Part shown: positions 41,632 through 49,758 of the stretch, one piece after another
Layout of the letters: every line of letters starts with the position of its first letter
Position numbering within the stretch: position 1 is the first letter of the stretch
Assembly (NCBI RefSeq): GCF_024218795.1
Contig: NZ_CP100400.1
Location: forward strand, 992,001-1,056,000
Source: Halorussus aquaticus
GTDB lineage: Archaea > Halobacteriota > Halobacteria > Halobacteriales > Haladaptataceae
Direction: 5' to 3'
DNA length: 64,000 nucleotides
Made by a program: the position numbers and the translations under genes
The notes under the pieces: model-generated
Database searches by the model: none
What the model saw: the letters and a program-made list of their open reading frames with translations, nothing else
What the model was told of the DNA's origin: nothing

Positions 41632-41889
41632 TCAGGCCGCGCCGTCGCCGTACGTCTCTTCGAGGTACTCCACGATGTCGTCGCTCTCGGGCATCCCTTC
41701 GACGCCGTTCTCCTTGTCTACCAGCACGGGCACGCCCGTCTGGCCGCTGACCTCCTCGACCTCGTCGCGCTCGGAGTGCGCGCTCGGGACCATGTGGGAC
41801 TCGTAGTCGAGGTCGAGTTCGTCGAGTTTGTCTACGACTTTCGCGCAGTACGGACAGCCGTCGAGTTCGTACAGTTCGAGGTTCGCCAT
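41632..41889 (-). CDS. glutaredoxin-like protein
   Basis: 85 residues of the thioredoxin fold with a CPYC dithiol (Cys12, Cys15), the cis-Pro in QTGVPVLVDKE (~50-60) and the ESDDIVEYLEETYG helix end. Glutaredoxins reduce disulfides or carry electrons using low-molecular thiols; haloarchaea use gamma-glutamylcysteine in place of glutathione. It is a single gene between the HTH regulator and a repeat-rich spacer. Confidence 0.88.
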   Translation of the reverse strand: MANLELYELDGCPYCAKVVDKLDELDLDYESHMVPSAHSERDEVEEVSGQTGVPVLVDKENGVEGMPESDDIVEYLEETYGDGAA

Positions 41890-42277
41890 GTGTGTGGCTA
41901 GTCGCTTTACCGGGAAGAGCGTGGTGGTGCCGGAAGCGTGTGACGCGAACCGGGAATGCTGGACTCGTCTTGAGGGAGCTACTGCTGCTGGTGTCGGGAC
42001 GGGATGACGAGACCAGATGGGGGAAGACCGCCAGCGCTAGCTACTGCCGACGCCGATGAGTACCGCAACCGCCCCGCACCGCGACCGCGGACCTCACGCC
42101 TCCCCAACCTCTTGCGTTGCTCACTTCGTTGCGCTACTCATCCCTCACGCGGATAGACGCGGCCACGAGGGCCGCGCCCGCACGCGCCGGACCCAGAGTT
42201 CTCACAGCGCCGGACCCAGAGTTCTCACAGCGCCGGACGTGTAGCGTCGTTGCCGAACGCGAAAAAGACGAAACCCT
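41890..42277. other. repeat-rich gene-free region
   Basis: 388 nt between the glutaredoxin and sulfotransferase-like genes, both on the minus strand. No credible coding frame. It contains gaagcgtgtgacgcg (41933-41947, shared with 29823), the block ttgcgttgctcacttcgttgc (42112-42132) of the type repeated between haloarchaeal genes, and the 23-nt tandem duplication at 42184-42238. It looks like an accumulation of dispersed small repeats. Confidence 0.5.
42184..42238. repeat. 23-nt tandem repeat, 2.4 copies
   Basis: The unit gcgccggacccagagttctc plus aca occurs at 42184-42206 and 42207-42229 without mismatch, and its first nine bases recur at 42230-42238. Such an exact short tandem array is typical of slippage and may vary between strains. 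Confidence 0.85.
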
Positions 42278-43681
42278 TCACTCGACCGGCCGCCGCACCC
42301 GACTCACGACCGTCGAGATTCCGCGTCGGATGCGGTGGCGCTGATACACCGCCTCGCCGAGACCCCACGCGAGTACCGTCCCGCCCGCCAGAATCGCGCC
42401 GAGGAACTCCCAACTGGTCATCCAGACGGGGCGAATCCACGGCGTGACGTGCGCCCAGACGCGAGCGAAGTGGTTGGCCTGTCCGGCCACCGGCGTCCCC
42501 TCGAACGCCTCGGCCAGCCAGAACGACACCGTCTTGGTGTCGCCGCCGACCTTCAGACCGCTTCCGCTGAGGTTGTACTCGCCCGTCTCTCCCATGTCCC
42601 GCGCGGTCGGGCCGCCCGGTTCGTCGCCGTAGGTGATGCGCTCGGCGTCGTAGGGTGCCCACGGCGCGTGGAACTCCCAGACCACCTCGCCCGTCGGCGT
42701 CGTCTCGAAGACCCGGTGATGCATGGTGTCTACGACCAGCGTGTTGCCGTTCGGCAGGCGGTCGGCGTCCCGCGGCCAGTTGAGTCCCCTCGTCCCGACG
42801 CTCCACGTTCGAGTCCACCCGCCGGAGTCGTTTCGCGCGTACTCCACGACGCGGTCGTTCTCGCTGTCGGCCACGAGAACCGTGGGCGTCCCGTTCTCGC
42901 TCTCGAGGTACTGGGGGTTGTGCTGTTCGTACAGGGTGGCGTGGTCGCCGTCGCTGCCCAATCGCATCGTGACGCTGTCCGTCGAGCGATTCACGACGAT
43001 CACTTGGTCGAAGTTCCGCGGCGAGACCAGATACTCGCCCTCGCCGATTTTGTCCACGTCGTTGACGTGCGTCCAGTCGTTCTCCCCGCCGCCGCCCGAC
43101 GGGGTGTAGCCGTGGTTCTCGAACTTCCACTCCCAGACCGTCTCGTCGGTCGTCGTGTTGTAGACGAAGATGCGGTCGCCGAAGTCCGGGGCGCGCATGT
43201 TGGCGACGAGCAACTGGTCGCCGTTGATTCGGTCTACGTCGTGGGTGTCGTGGATGGGGAGGCGCTCGGTCCAGACGCGCTCTTGGGTCTCGGGATTCAG
43301 TTCGTAGACGAGCGTCGCGTTCGGCGTCGTCGCCGTCACGAGCAGGTTGCGGTTCTCGAGCGGGTCCACGTCGTAGAACCACCGGGCGTCGAATCCCGAC
43401 CCGTTGTGGACCCACTTCACGCCCCCGCGCGGACCGACCGCGACGAGGCGCGCGGGCTTGTTGGCGTTGGCCATCCCCTGAAAGTGGAACCCCTGAATCG
43501 AGATGACCGTCGTGCCGTTCGCGGAGTCGTCCACCGACGCCCGGAGGTTCGTCGGGTCGTCGGTCGTGGCGAGGTACGTCGCGCCCGAAATCGCCGCGGG
43601 CGCGACCAGTGCGAGGACGACGAGTGCGACCGCGCCTCGGACCAACCACCGGCGGGGAATCGGACGACTGGGGCGGTTCAT
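42278..43681 (-). CDS. membrane-anchored arylsulfotransferase (ASST) family protein
   Basis: 467 residues. An N-terminal membrane helix (~12-35, VRGAVALVVLALVAPAAISG) is followed by an extracellular beta-propeller with repeats such as VDPLENRNLLVTATTPNA, HDVDRINGDQLLVANM, NDVDKIGEGEYLVSPRN, RDADRLPNGNTLVVDTMHHR. A second membrane helix lies near the C-terminus (~430-450, LGAILAGGTVLAWGLG), followed by a basic tail. The DxDxLxNGNxLV pattern and the HTHD/NDxxH-type His residues match the arylsulfotransferase family, which moves sulfate between phenolic compounds in bacteria; haloarchaeal members are common but their substrate is unknown. Confidence 0.82.
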   Translation of the reverse strand: MNRPSRPIPRRWLVRGAVALVVLALVAPAAISGATYLATTDDPTNLRASVDDSANGTTVISIQGFHFQGMANANKPARLVAVGPRGGVKWVHNGSGFDARWFYDVDPLENRNLLVTATTPNATLVYELNPETQERVWTERLPIHDTHDVDRINGDQLLVANMRAPDFGDRIFVYNTTTDETVWEWKFENHGYTPSGGGGENDWTHVNDVDKIGEGEYLVSPRNFDQVIVVNRSTDSVTMRLGSDGDHATLYEQHNPQYLESENGTPTVLVADSENDRVVEYARNDSGGWTRTWSVGTRGLNWPRDADRLPNGNTLVVDTMHHRVFETTPTGEVVWEFHAPWAPYDAERITYGDEPGGPTARDMGETGEYNLSGSGLKVGGDTKTVSFWLAEAFEGTPVAGQANHFARVWAHVTPWIRPVWMTSWEFLGAILAGGTVLAWGLGEAVYQRHRIRRGISTVVSRVRRPVE

Positions 43682-43759
43682 GTCGTCTCCGACGAAAGCG
43701 ACCCGATTAAAAGTGGGGGCCTGTCCCGCCTGTCGTTCGCCGAACGGAGTCCGACGGTC

Positions 43760-44053
43760 TCAGACCGGGAGTCGGTCGGCGAACGCTTCGACGCCCTCGT
43801 CGCCGACCCCGTATCCCGTCACCCGACGTCCGTTGCGCATGAACGTGGTGTACTCCGGGGACATCACGCCGATGACCCTCTCGACCGGAATCGAGACGTA
43901 GTCGTACTCGTCGGTGGCGACTTGGTCGAACCCGACCACCCAGTCCCAGTCCTCGATGACGAACGCGGCGTCGACTTTCGTCGCCTCCTCGTCGGCGTAG
44001 TAGATGCTCGCTATCGGTTCCTCCCCCGGTCCGGTGATCTCTGGCTCGTCCAT
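43760..44053 (-). CDS. short haloarchaeal protein of unknown function
   Basis: 97 residues, acidic, with EEPIASIYYADEEATKVDAA, FVIEDWDWVVGFDQVATDEY and SIPVERVIGVM as well-formed strand-like segments, so a small alpha/beta or all-beta fold is likely. No motif or signal is visible and I do not recognise a family. The gene is separate from the sulfotransferase-like gene by 78 nt and from the permease by ~180 nt. A TATA-like stretch (ggataatataatcg, 44057-44070) just before the start supports expression. Confidence 0.65.
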   Translation of the reverse strand: MDEPEITGPGEEPIASIYYADEEATKVDAAFVIEDWDWVVGFDQVATDEYDYVSIPVERVIGVMSPEYTTFMRNGRRVTGYGVGDEGVEAFADRLPV

Positions 44054-44230
44054 CGTCGGATAATATAATCGACATCTGTCGAGATAAGCGTTTCTACGGT
44101 GAGAGAGGCCCTGTAACCCGACAACGACGGTGGACCGGCGAGGAAAACGGCGAGTGACTACGAGTGAGAGAACGGCGAGTGAGAACTGCGAGGAGAGTGA
44201 GAAACAGTTAGACGCGGCGACCCGCGGGAC

Positions 44231-45652
44231 TCAGAGGTTCCCTTGGAGCAGTCCGCTCGTCCGGACGAAGAAGTAGACGACGAACGCGGCCGCCAGCACC
44301 CAGTGGCCGGGTCGGGTGTCCTCGACTTCGCCCGCGGCGAGTTTCACGATGGGGTAGGAGACGATGCCCGCCGCGATGCCGTAGGCGATGGAGAACGCGA
44401 ACGGCATGATGAGGATGGTCATGCCCGCGGGGATGACGTTCGTGATGTCGCTCCAGTCGATATCGACCACGTTCTGGAACATCACGACGCCGATGACGAC
44501 CAGCGCGATGTGGGAGGCGTACAGCGGAATCGCGGCCGCTATCGGGATGAACGCCAGCGAGAGCAGGAAGAGGAGCGCGACCGTCAGCGCCGTCATTCCG
44601 GTTCGGCCGCCTTCCTCGACGCCCGAGGCCGACTCGATGTACGTCGTGACGGTCGAAGTGCCGAGCATTCCGCCGACGGTAGTCCCTATCGCGTCGGCCA
44701 TCAGCGGCTTGTCGATGTCCGGCAGGTTCCCGTTCTCGTCGAGGAACCCCGCGATTTGCGAGACGCCGGTGAGGGTGCCCGCAGTGTCGAAGAAGTCCAC
44801 GAAGAAGAACGTGAAGACGACGAGCGCGAACGAGAAGGCCTCGACGTCTCCGAGGCCTTCGAGGAACGCCCCGGCGACCGGCGCGATGTTGTACGTCACC
44901 TGCGTCGAACTGGGGGTCAGCGTCCCGCCGGGCACGAGACCGAACCACTCCGCACCGTAACCCAGCGCGCTCGTGAGGACGATACCGAGGACGATGGACC
45001 CCGGAATCCCGCGGGCGTAGAGCGCGAACGTGACGAACAGTCCCACGATGGAGACGATTGCGACAGGACTCTGGCCGACTTGCGCGAGCGCGACGATGGT
45101 TCCCGCGTCGCCGGTGATGATGCCCATCGCTTCGAGTCCGATGATGGCGAGGAAGAGACCGATACCCGTCCCGACCGCCAGTTTCACCGGTTCGGGGAAG
45201 ATTCGGATGACGTACTCGCGCGCGCCGACGGCGGTGAGCGCGATGAAGACGATGCCTTCCACGAAGACGGCCGCCAGCGCGGTCTGCCACGAGATACCCA
45301 TCGACCCCACGACGGTGAACGCGAAGAAGGCGTTCAGTCCGAGTCCCGGGGCCTGCGCGAACGGTCTGTTCGCGTACAACGCCATCGTCAGCGTCGCCAC
45401 CGCCGCCGCGATGATGGTGACGACGGCCAGCATCGAAGTCGTCTGACTCGTCGAGTACCCCTGTAGTTGAATCGCCTGTGCGAGAATCTGGGGGTTGACC
45501 ACGACGATGTAACTCATCGTCAGGAAGGTGGTCAGGCCCGCCAGAATCTCCGTCCGAAGGTCTGTGCCGTGTTCCGAGAAGCCGAAGTACTCCGCGAGCG
45601 CGCCGGAGTTGCCCGAGTCGGAGTGGGAGTCGCTTGTTTCTTCAATCCCCAT
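44231..45652 (-). CDS. NCS2 family nucleobase permease (AzgA/PbuG-like), copy A
   Basis: 473 residues with 12-14 helices. Family blocks are EILAGLTTFLTMSYIVVVNP (~34-53), QAPGLGLNAFFAFTVVGSM, GTGIGLFLAIIGLEAMGII and FFFVDFFDTAGTLTGVSQIAG, with the substrate-site ESASGVEEGGRTG. The nearest characterised relatives import adenine, guanine or hypoxanthine with H+. The nearly identical layout of the next gene upstream (45782-47194) shows a tandem duplication. Its N-terminus has ~25 additional acidic residues compared with copy B. Confidence 0.88.
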   Translation of the reverse strand: MGIEETSDSHSDSGNSGALAEYFGFSEHGTDLRTEILAGLTTFLTMSYIVVVNPQILAQAIQLQGYSTSQTTSMLAVVTIIAAAVATLTMALYANRPFAQAPGLGLNAFFAFTVVGSMGISWQTALAAVFVEGIVFIALTAVGAREYVIRIFPEPVKLAVGTGIGLFLAIIGLEAMGIITGDAGTIVALAQVGQSPVAIVSIVGLFVTFALYARGIPGSIVLGIVLTSALGYGAEWFGLVPGGTLTPSSTQVTYNIAPVAGAFLEGLGDVEAFSFALVVFTFFFVDFFDTAGTLTGVSQIAGFLDENGNLPDIDKPLMADAIGTTVGGMLGTSTVTTYIESASGVEEGGRTGMTALTVALLFLLSLAFIPIAAAIPLYASHIALVVIGVVMFQNVVDIDWSDITNVIPAGMTILIMPFAFSIAYGIAAGIVSYPIVKLAAGEVEDTRPGHWVLAAAFVVYFFVRTSGLLQGNL

Positions 45653-45781
45653 GTTGCACGAGTGGGCATAGTCTCGAAAGCGTACTTAACTATTCCCATC
45701 GAATCTCAGCAGTGATGCACAAATATGCATTAATTCACCCCCGGAAACCGTGAGGGGCCCGGGGATTCTGCACGGACGTGC

Positions 45782-47194
45782 CTACGTCAACGACGTCGCC
45801 ACGCCGCCGGTCCGCACGAGGAAGTACAGGACGAAGGCGGCCCCGAGCAGCCACTGGCCCGCGGTGACGTCGCGGCGCTCACCGGCCGCGAGTTTCACGA
45901 GCGGATAGGAGACGATGCCCGCTGCGATGCCGTAGGCGATGGAGTAGGTGAACGGCATAATCAAGATAGTCATGCCTGCGGGGACGACGTGTGTGATGTC
46001 GTCCCAGTCGATATCGACCACGTTCCGCAGCATGACGACACCGATGACGACCACCGCGATGTGGGAGGCGTACAGCGGAACCGCGGCCGCGAGCGGTACG
46101 ACCGCGAGCGCGGTCAGGAAGAGGAGACAGACGACCAGCGCGGTCAGTCCCGTGCGCCCGCCCTCCTCGATGCCGGTCGCGGACTCGATGTACGTCGTGA
46201 CCGTCGAGGTGCCGAGCATCCCGCCCACCGTCGTCGCCACGGCGTCCGCCAGCAGCGGTTTCTCGGCCTCTGGCAGGTTCCCGTCGTCGTCGAGGAACCC
46301 CGCGACTTGCGACACGCCGGTCAGCGCCCCCGCGGTGTTGAAGAAGTCCACGAAGAAGAGCATGAACACGATTAGCGCGAACGCCGACACGTCCACCGTA
46401 GCGAACCCGCCGACGAACGACCCGGCCAGCGGCGAGATGTCGTACGTCGGCGAGACGCTCCCGGCGACGAGTCCGGCGTTCTCGGGAACTAGTCCGGCCG
46501 CGGTGACGAGCCATCCCAGCACCGTCGTCCCGACGATTCCCAAGACGACCGACCCGGGCACGTCGCGGGCGTAGAGTCCGAACGTCCCCAACAGTCCGAC
46601 GACCGAGACCATCGCGACCGGGTCGGAAGCGACGCCGCCGAGCGTCACGAGCGTCGCGGAGTCGGCGACCACGACGTGCATCTCTTTCAGGCCGATGAGC
46701 GCGAGGAACAGACCGATACCGGTCCCCACCGAGAACTTGACCGGTTCGGGGAACAGGCGCATGATGAACGTCCGCGCGCCGACGACGGTCAGCGCCGCGA
46801 ACAGAACTCCCTCGACGAACACCGCGGCGAGCGCGGTCTGCCACGGGACGCCCATCGACCCCACGACGGTGAACGCGAAGAAGGCGTTCAGTCCCATCCC
46901 CGGTGCCTGCGCGAACGGTCGCTTGGCGTGGACGGCCATCACGAACGTCCCGGTCGCGGCCGCGAGAATCGTGACGACTGCCAGCATCGCGCGCACCTCC
47001 GCGGTCGAGTGGCCCGCGATGCTGATTCCGTCTCGCACGGCACTCTGTGGATTGTCGGCTAACACGGCTGGGTTGACGACGACGATGTAACTCATCGTCA
47101 GAAACGTAGTCAGTCCCGCCATCACCTCCGTTCGAACGTCGGTGTTCCAGCGCTCGAACTCGAAGTACTCGGCGACGAACTCGGTGACTCCCAT
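45782..47194 (-). CDS. NCS2 family nucleobase permease, copy B
   Basis: 470 residues from the ATG at 47192-47194 (a GTG two codons upstream is less likely). It shares with copy A the blocks EVMAGLTTFLTMSYIVVVNP, QAPGMGLNAFFAFTVVGSM, GTGIGLFLALIGLKEMHVV and FFVDFFNTAGALTGVSQVAG and the site ESATGIEEGGRTG. The difference LEAMGII versus LKEMHVV near the middle of the transport path may reflect different purine preference. It adjoins the GfcR/PyrE genes, and a nucleotide salvage function fits. It is transcribed in the same direction as copy A with a 129-nt spacer, which holds an AT-rich promoter for copy A. Confidence 0.88.
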   Translation of the reverse strand: MGVTEFVAEYFEFERWNTDVRTEVMAGLTTFLTMSYIVVVNPAVLADNPQSAVRDGISIAGHSTAEVRAMLAVVTILAAATGTFVMAVHAKRPFAQAPGMGLNAFFAFTVVGSMGVPWQTALAAVFVEGVLFAALTVVGARTFIMRLFPEPVKFSVGTGIGLFLALIGLKEMHVVVADSATLVTLGGVASDPVAMVSVVGLLGTFGLYARDVPGSVVLGIVGTTVLGWLVTAAGLVPENAGLVAGSVSPTYDISPLAGSFVGGFATVDVSAFALIVFMLFFVDFFNTAGALTGVSQVAGFLDDDGNLPEAEKPLLADAVATTVGGMLGTSTVTTYIESATGIEEGGRTGLTALVVCLLFLTALAVVPLAAAVPLYASHIAVVVIGVVMLRNVVDIDWDDITHVVPAGMTILIMPFTYSIAYGIAAGIVSYPLVKLAAGERRDVTAGQWLLGAAFVLYFLVRTGGVATSLT

Positions 47195-47268
47195 TACCAC
47201 CAGTTGACCAGCGGTATCGCGAATTTAACCGTGTCGAATCGCCGTCCCCAGTTCTCAACTCGCCGACG

Positions 47269-47985
47269 CTACTCCTCGAACGTCGTCAGCGCGCCGACCG
47301 GGGCGTCGGTCCGGCCCTTCGCGCGGTCCAGTCCCTCGTCCCCGGCCGCGATGAGGGCGAACACCCCACCCACGCGGGCGTCGGCGCGGTCCACGATGTC
47401 GAGCAATAGTTCTTGGGTCTCGCCCGACCGAATGAGGTCGTCCACGACCAACACGGTCTCTCCCGAACCGATGGCGGACGCCGGGAGGTAGTACGTGAGT
47501 TCGATGCCCGACTGGAGGCGCTGGCGCGACTCGATGAACTCCTCGACTGCGGTCTCCTTGGACTTCTTGGCGTAGGCGACGCGGGCGTCGAAGTACCCCG
47601 CCATCGCCGCGCCGAGGGTGATGCCGTCGGTGGCAGCGGTCAGCACCACGTCGGGTCGTTCGAAGTCGAAGGTCTCTGCGGCGACGGGGGCCACGAGGTC
47701 GAGGAACGACTGGTCGAAGACCACGTCGGAGTTGTCCACGTAGCCTTCCTCGTCCACCCGAATCCGGGCCTCCAGTTCCGCGGCGAGTTCGTCCCGGCCG
47801 ACGCCGCCGACGATGTCTCGCGCCCTATCGACGCTCGGCAGGACGTGACCGTTGACGTAGCGGTTCAGGTCGCCCGCCGGGAGACCCGTCACCTCGGCGA
47901 GTTCGTCGTAGGTCCGGGTCTCCTTCAGCATCCGTAGCACGGCGACCGCCTGCAACTGGAGGGTCGCCTTCTCTGCGCGGTTCAT
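47269..47985 (-). CDS. gfcR: GfcR-type transcriptional regulator (PyrE-like phosphoribosyltransferase with HTH)
   Basis: 238 residues from the ATG at 47983-47985; the frame is open further upstream but this start gives the known beginning MNRAEKATLQLQAVAVLRML. The N-terminal ~55 residues are a helix-turn-helix (LKETRTYDELAEVTGLPAGD, LNRYVNGHVLPS). The rest is a phosphoribosyltransferase fold with the PRPP motif VLVVDDLIRSGETQ (~188-201). In Haloferax this protein (once called PyrE2) activates glycolytic genes in response to sugar. Enzymatic activity is not expected. It lies between the permease pair and pyrE. Confidence 0.85.
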   Translation of the reverse strand: MNRAEKATLQLQAVAVLRMLKETRTYDELAEVTGLPAGDLNRYVNGHVLPSVDRARDIVGGVGRDELAAELEARIRVDEEGYVDNSDVVFDQSFLDLVAPVAAETFDFERPDVVLTAATDGITLGAAMAGYFDARVAYAKKSKETAVEEFIESRQRLQSGIELTYYLPASAIGSGETVLVVDDLIRSGETQELLLDIVDRADARVGGVFALIAAGDEGLDRAKGRTDAPVGALTTFEE

Positions 47986-48090
47986 ATCTCCGTCCGATGT
48001 ATTCCACGAACTTGAATAACCCGATAGTCGGGCGGGAGAATCACGGCAGGACTGCGCAATCGTGGTTGTGCGTCTTCGTGCAACTCCGGG

Positions 48091-48109
48091 CGACGGCAGC
48101 ACGCCGTCG
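48091..48109. terminator. hairpin between pyrE and gfcR
   Basis: Perfect 7-bp arms (cgacggc 48091-48097, gccgtcg 48103-48109) with a 5-nt loop lie ~50 nt past the leftward pyrE stop codon and ~105 nt before the gfcR start. It could end the pyrE transcript or be a repeat. A second imperfect repeat (gcgtcttcgtg / cgaagacgg) surrounds it. Confidence 0.35.
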
Positions 48110-48159
48110 CGGTCGTTCGGTGTCGAGCGAAGACGGTACTGCGTGACGAGCGGAGGCGG

Positions 48160-48681
48160 CTACTCGGCGTCGAGCAGTTCGGTCGCGGTCAGCAGCGATT
48201 CGAGTTCCACGTCGTACTCCGCGAGGTTCTCGGTCGCGCCCTCCTCGCGGTCCACCACGACGAGGACGCGGTTCACCGTCGCGCCCGCGTCTCGCAGGGC
48301 CTCCACGGCGTCGGCGGCGCTCTGGCCGGTCGTCGCGATGTCTTCGAGGACGACGACCTCCTCGCCCTCGGCCAGTCGTCCCTCGACGAGGTTGGCCGTG
48401 CCGTAGTCCTTCTGCTGTTTCCGGGCGATGACGTAGGGGTTGCCGGTCTCGACGCTCGTGACCGCCACGAGTGGGACCCCGCCGAGCGCGACGCCCGCGA
48501 GTTTCTTCTCCCCGACTCGCTCGGCGAACGCGCGGGCTATCAGTTCGAGGCAGTGGGGGTCGGTCTCGAAGAGGTACTTGTCCACGTAGTAGTCGCTCGT
48601 GCCGCCGTGGGAGAGTTCGAACTCGCCGTACTTGACCGCGTCCGCGTCCCGGAGCGCCGCGATGAGTTCCTCGTTCGTCAT
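48160..48681 (-). CDS. pyrE: orotate phosphoribosyltransferase
   Basis: 173 residues, the size of archaeal OPRTase. It attaches orotate to PRPP in UMP synthesis. The active-site Lys pair is in [16 protein letters not shown] (~85-100), the dimer-loop and orotate segments [17 protein letters not shown] and [11 protein letters not shown] are present, and the PRPP motif is [14 protein letters not shown] (~110-123). It is followed downstream by gfcR, its regulatory paralogue. The start codon ATG at 48679-48681 is preceded by an AT-poor spacer. Confidence 0.94.
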   Translation of the reverse strand: MTNEELIAALRDADAVKYGEFELSHGGTSDYYVDKYLFETDPHCLELIARAFAERVGEKKLAGVALGGVPLVAVTSVETGNPYVIARKQQKDYGTANLVEGRLAEGEEVVVLEDIATTGQSAADAVEALRDAGATVNRVLVVVDREEGATENLAEYDVELESLLTATELLDAE

Positions 48682-48753
48682 CGTCGGAGAGTCGGGGCGG
48701 CGGGAGTGATAAGCAGTTTCGTTTGGGCCGGGGGCGAGTGCGGTGGCAGCGAC

Positions 48754-49113
48754 TCAGTCGTCGGTCTGCGCGACGTCGAGCCACTCGTCGGCCCAGCCTT
48801 GGAGTTCCTCGAAGACCGGGCAGAGGCCGCGGCTCTTCTCGGTCAGGCTGTAGTAGGTGGCGATGGGCCTGTCCTCGACGCGACGGTTCACGAGTCCGGC
48901 CTCCTCCAAGTCGTCGAGGACCCGCGAGAGCGTCCGGGAACTCGCGCCGGTCGAGCGTTCGAGTTCGTTGAATCGTTTCTCGCCTTCGCCGTGCAGGTCC
49001 GAGAGGACGACGAGTCGCCACTGCGAACCGATTTGCTCGATGGCCTCGACCATCGGGCACGCGTCGCTGTTCTTCTCCTCGACACTGTCAGATTTGGTAC
49101 GGATGGACGACAT
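48754..49113 (-). CDS. HxlR family winged-helix transcriptional regulator
   Basis: 119 residues of the HxlR/MarR-like fold. The Cys of the redox-sensing position is in NSDACPMVEAIEQIG (Cys19), and the DNA-binding wing and helix are KRFNELERSTGASSRTLSRV and VNRRVEDRPIATYYSLTEKS. A second Cys lies in RGLCPVFEE. HxlR regulators usually repress a neighbouring gene and respond to electrophiles or oxidants by cysteine modification. The divergent target is the DoxX gene at 49253; the spacer holds evenly spaced half-sites. Confidence 0.88.
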   Translation of the reverse strand: MSSIRTKSDSVEEKNSDACPMVEAIEQIGSQWRLVVLSDLHGEGEKRFNELERSTGASSRTLSRVLDDLEEAGLVNRRVEDRPIATYYSLTEKSRGLCPVFEELQGWADEWLDVAQTDD

Positions 49114-49151
49114 AGCTGATAGCTACTAACTGTATCATCGCCAAACGCACA

Positions 49152-49193
49152 AGTAGGTTCCGATGCGAAGTAGGTTACGTGATGAAACCTACT
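49152..49193 (+). promoter_or_regulatory. candidate HxlR operator with three half-sites at 17-nt spacing
   Basis: The 8-mer agtaggtt occurs at 49152-49159 and 49169-49176, and its reverse complement aacctact at 49186-49193. The three starts are 17 nt apart. The middle and right copies form an inverted repeat with a 9-nt spacer, suited to a winged-helix dimer, and the left copy could bind a second dimer. It lies between the divergent HxlR and DoxX genes, 60-100 nt before the DoxX start. Confidence 0.6.
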
Positions 49194-49252
49194 ATCGAAG
49201 TTCCAGCACAGACCCGCGCGACGACTGCTCTCTCTGCGGAGGTGACGGTCTG

Positions 49253-49663
49253 ATGGCGGTCGAAACCGTCAGTTCCGTCGCGTTTCTCGTGGGTCGGGTC
49301 CTCTTCGGCGGTGTCCTCGCGTTCATGGGCCTGAACCACTTCCTGCAAGCGGACCAGATGTCGGGGTACGCCGAGGCGAAGGGGGCACCCGCGCCGACCC
49401 TCTCGGTGTACGCTTCGGGCGCTCTCCTCGTCGGCGGCGGACTCTCCGTCCTCCTCGGTATCCTCCCGCTGTTCGGCGCGGCCGCGCTCGTCGCGTTCCT
49501 CGTGGTCGCCACGCCGATGTTCCACGACTTCTGGTCGGTCGAGGACCCCCAGCAGAAACAGCAGGAGATGACCGACTTCCTGAAGAACGTCGCACTCGTC
49601 GGCGGAGCGCTCGTCCTACTGGCTATCAGCGGCGGGTCGTGGCCGTTCTCTGTCGGTATCTGA
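49253..49663 (+). CDS. DoxX family membrane protein
   Basis: 136 residues from ATG 49253 (an upstream frame to 49163 includes the operator and is unlikely). Four membrane helices are visible (~6-30, ~50-68, ~72-90, ~110-128), with the family stretches GRVLFGGVLAFMGLNHFLQA and ATPMFHDFWSVEDPQQKQQE. DoxX proteins occur with thiosulfate/sulfide oxidoreductases or with redox-stress genes; no partner gene is present. The neighbouring HxlR regulator suggests induction by electrophile or oxidant stress. Confidence 0.85.
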   Translation: MAVETVSSVAFLVGRVLFGGVLAFMGLNHFLQADQMSGYAEAKGAPAPTLSVYASGALLVGGGLSVLLGILPLFGAAALVAFLVVATPMFHDFWSVEDPQQKQQEMTDFLKNVALVGGALVLLAISGGSWPFSVGI

Positions 49664-49758
49664 AGCGGAACACTCGACTCGCTTTTCCGAAAACTCCTGT
49701 ATCACTTTCGAACGGAACCGCTCTGCTACAACAGGGTCGAAGTCACCGAAGCGGTCGG

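Noticed and set aside
42184..42238. Short tandem repeat as a possible CRISPR array.
   Set aside because: Copies are directly adjacent without spacers and there are only 2.4 of them; no cas gene is in the window.
42056..42244. 62-residue frame in the repeat-rich spacer.
   Set aside because: It is built from repeat sequence (including the 23-nt tandem) and has no protein-like pattern.
44100..44210. Loose repetition of cgagtgag-type sequence downstream of the NCS2 permease.
   Set aside because: The units vary in spacing and sequence, so it is not a clear array; too weak to list as a repeat.
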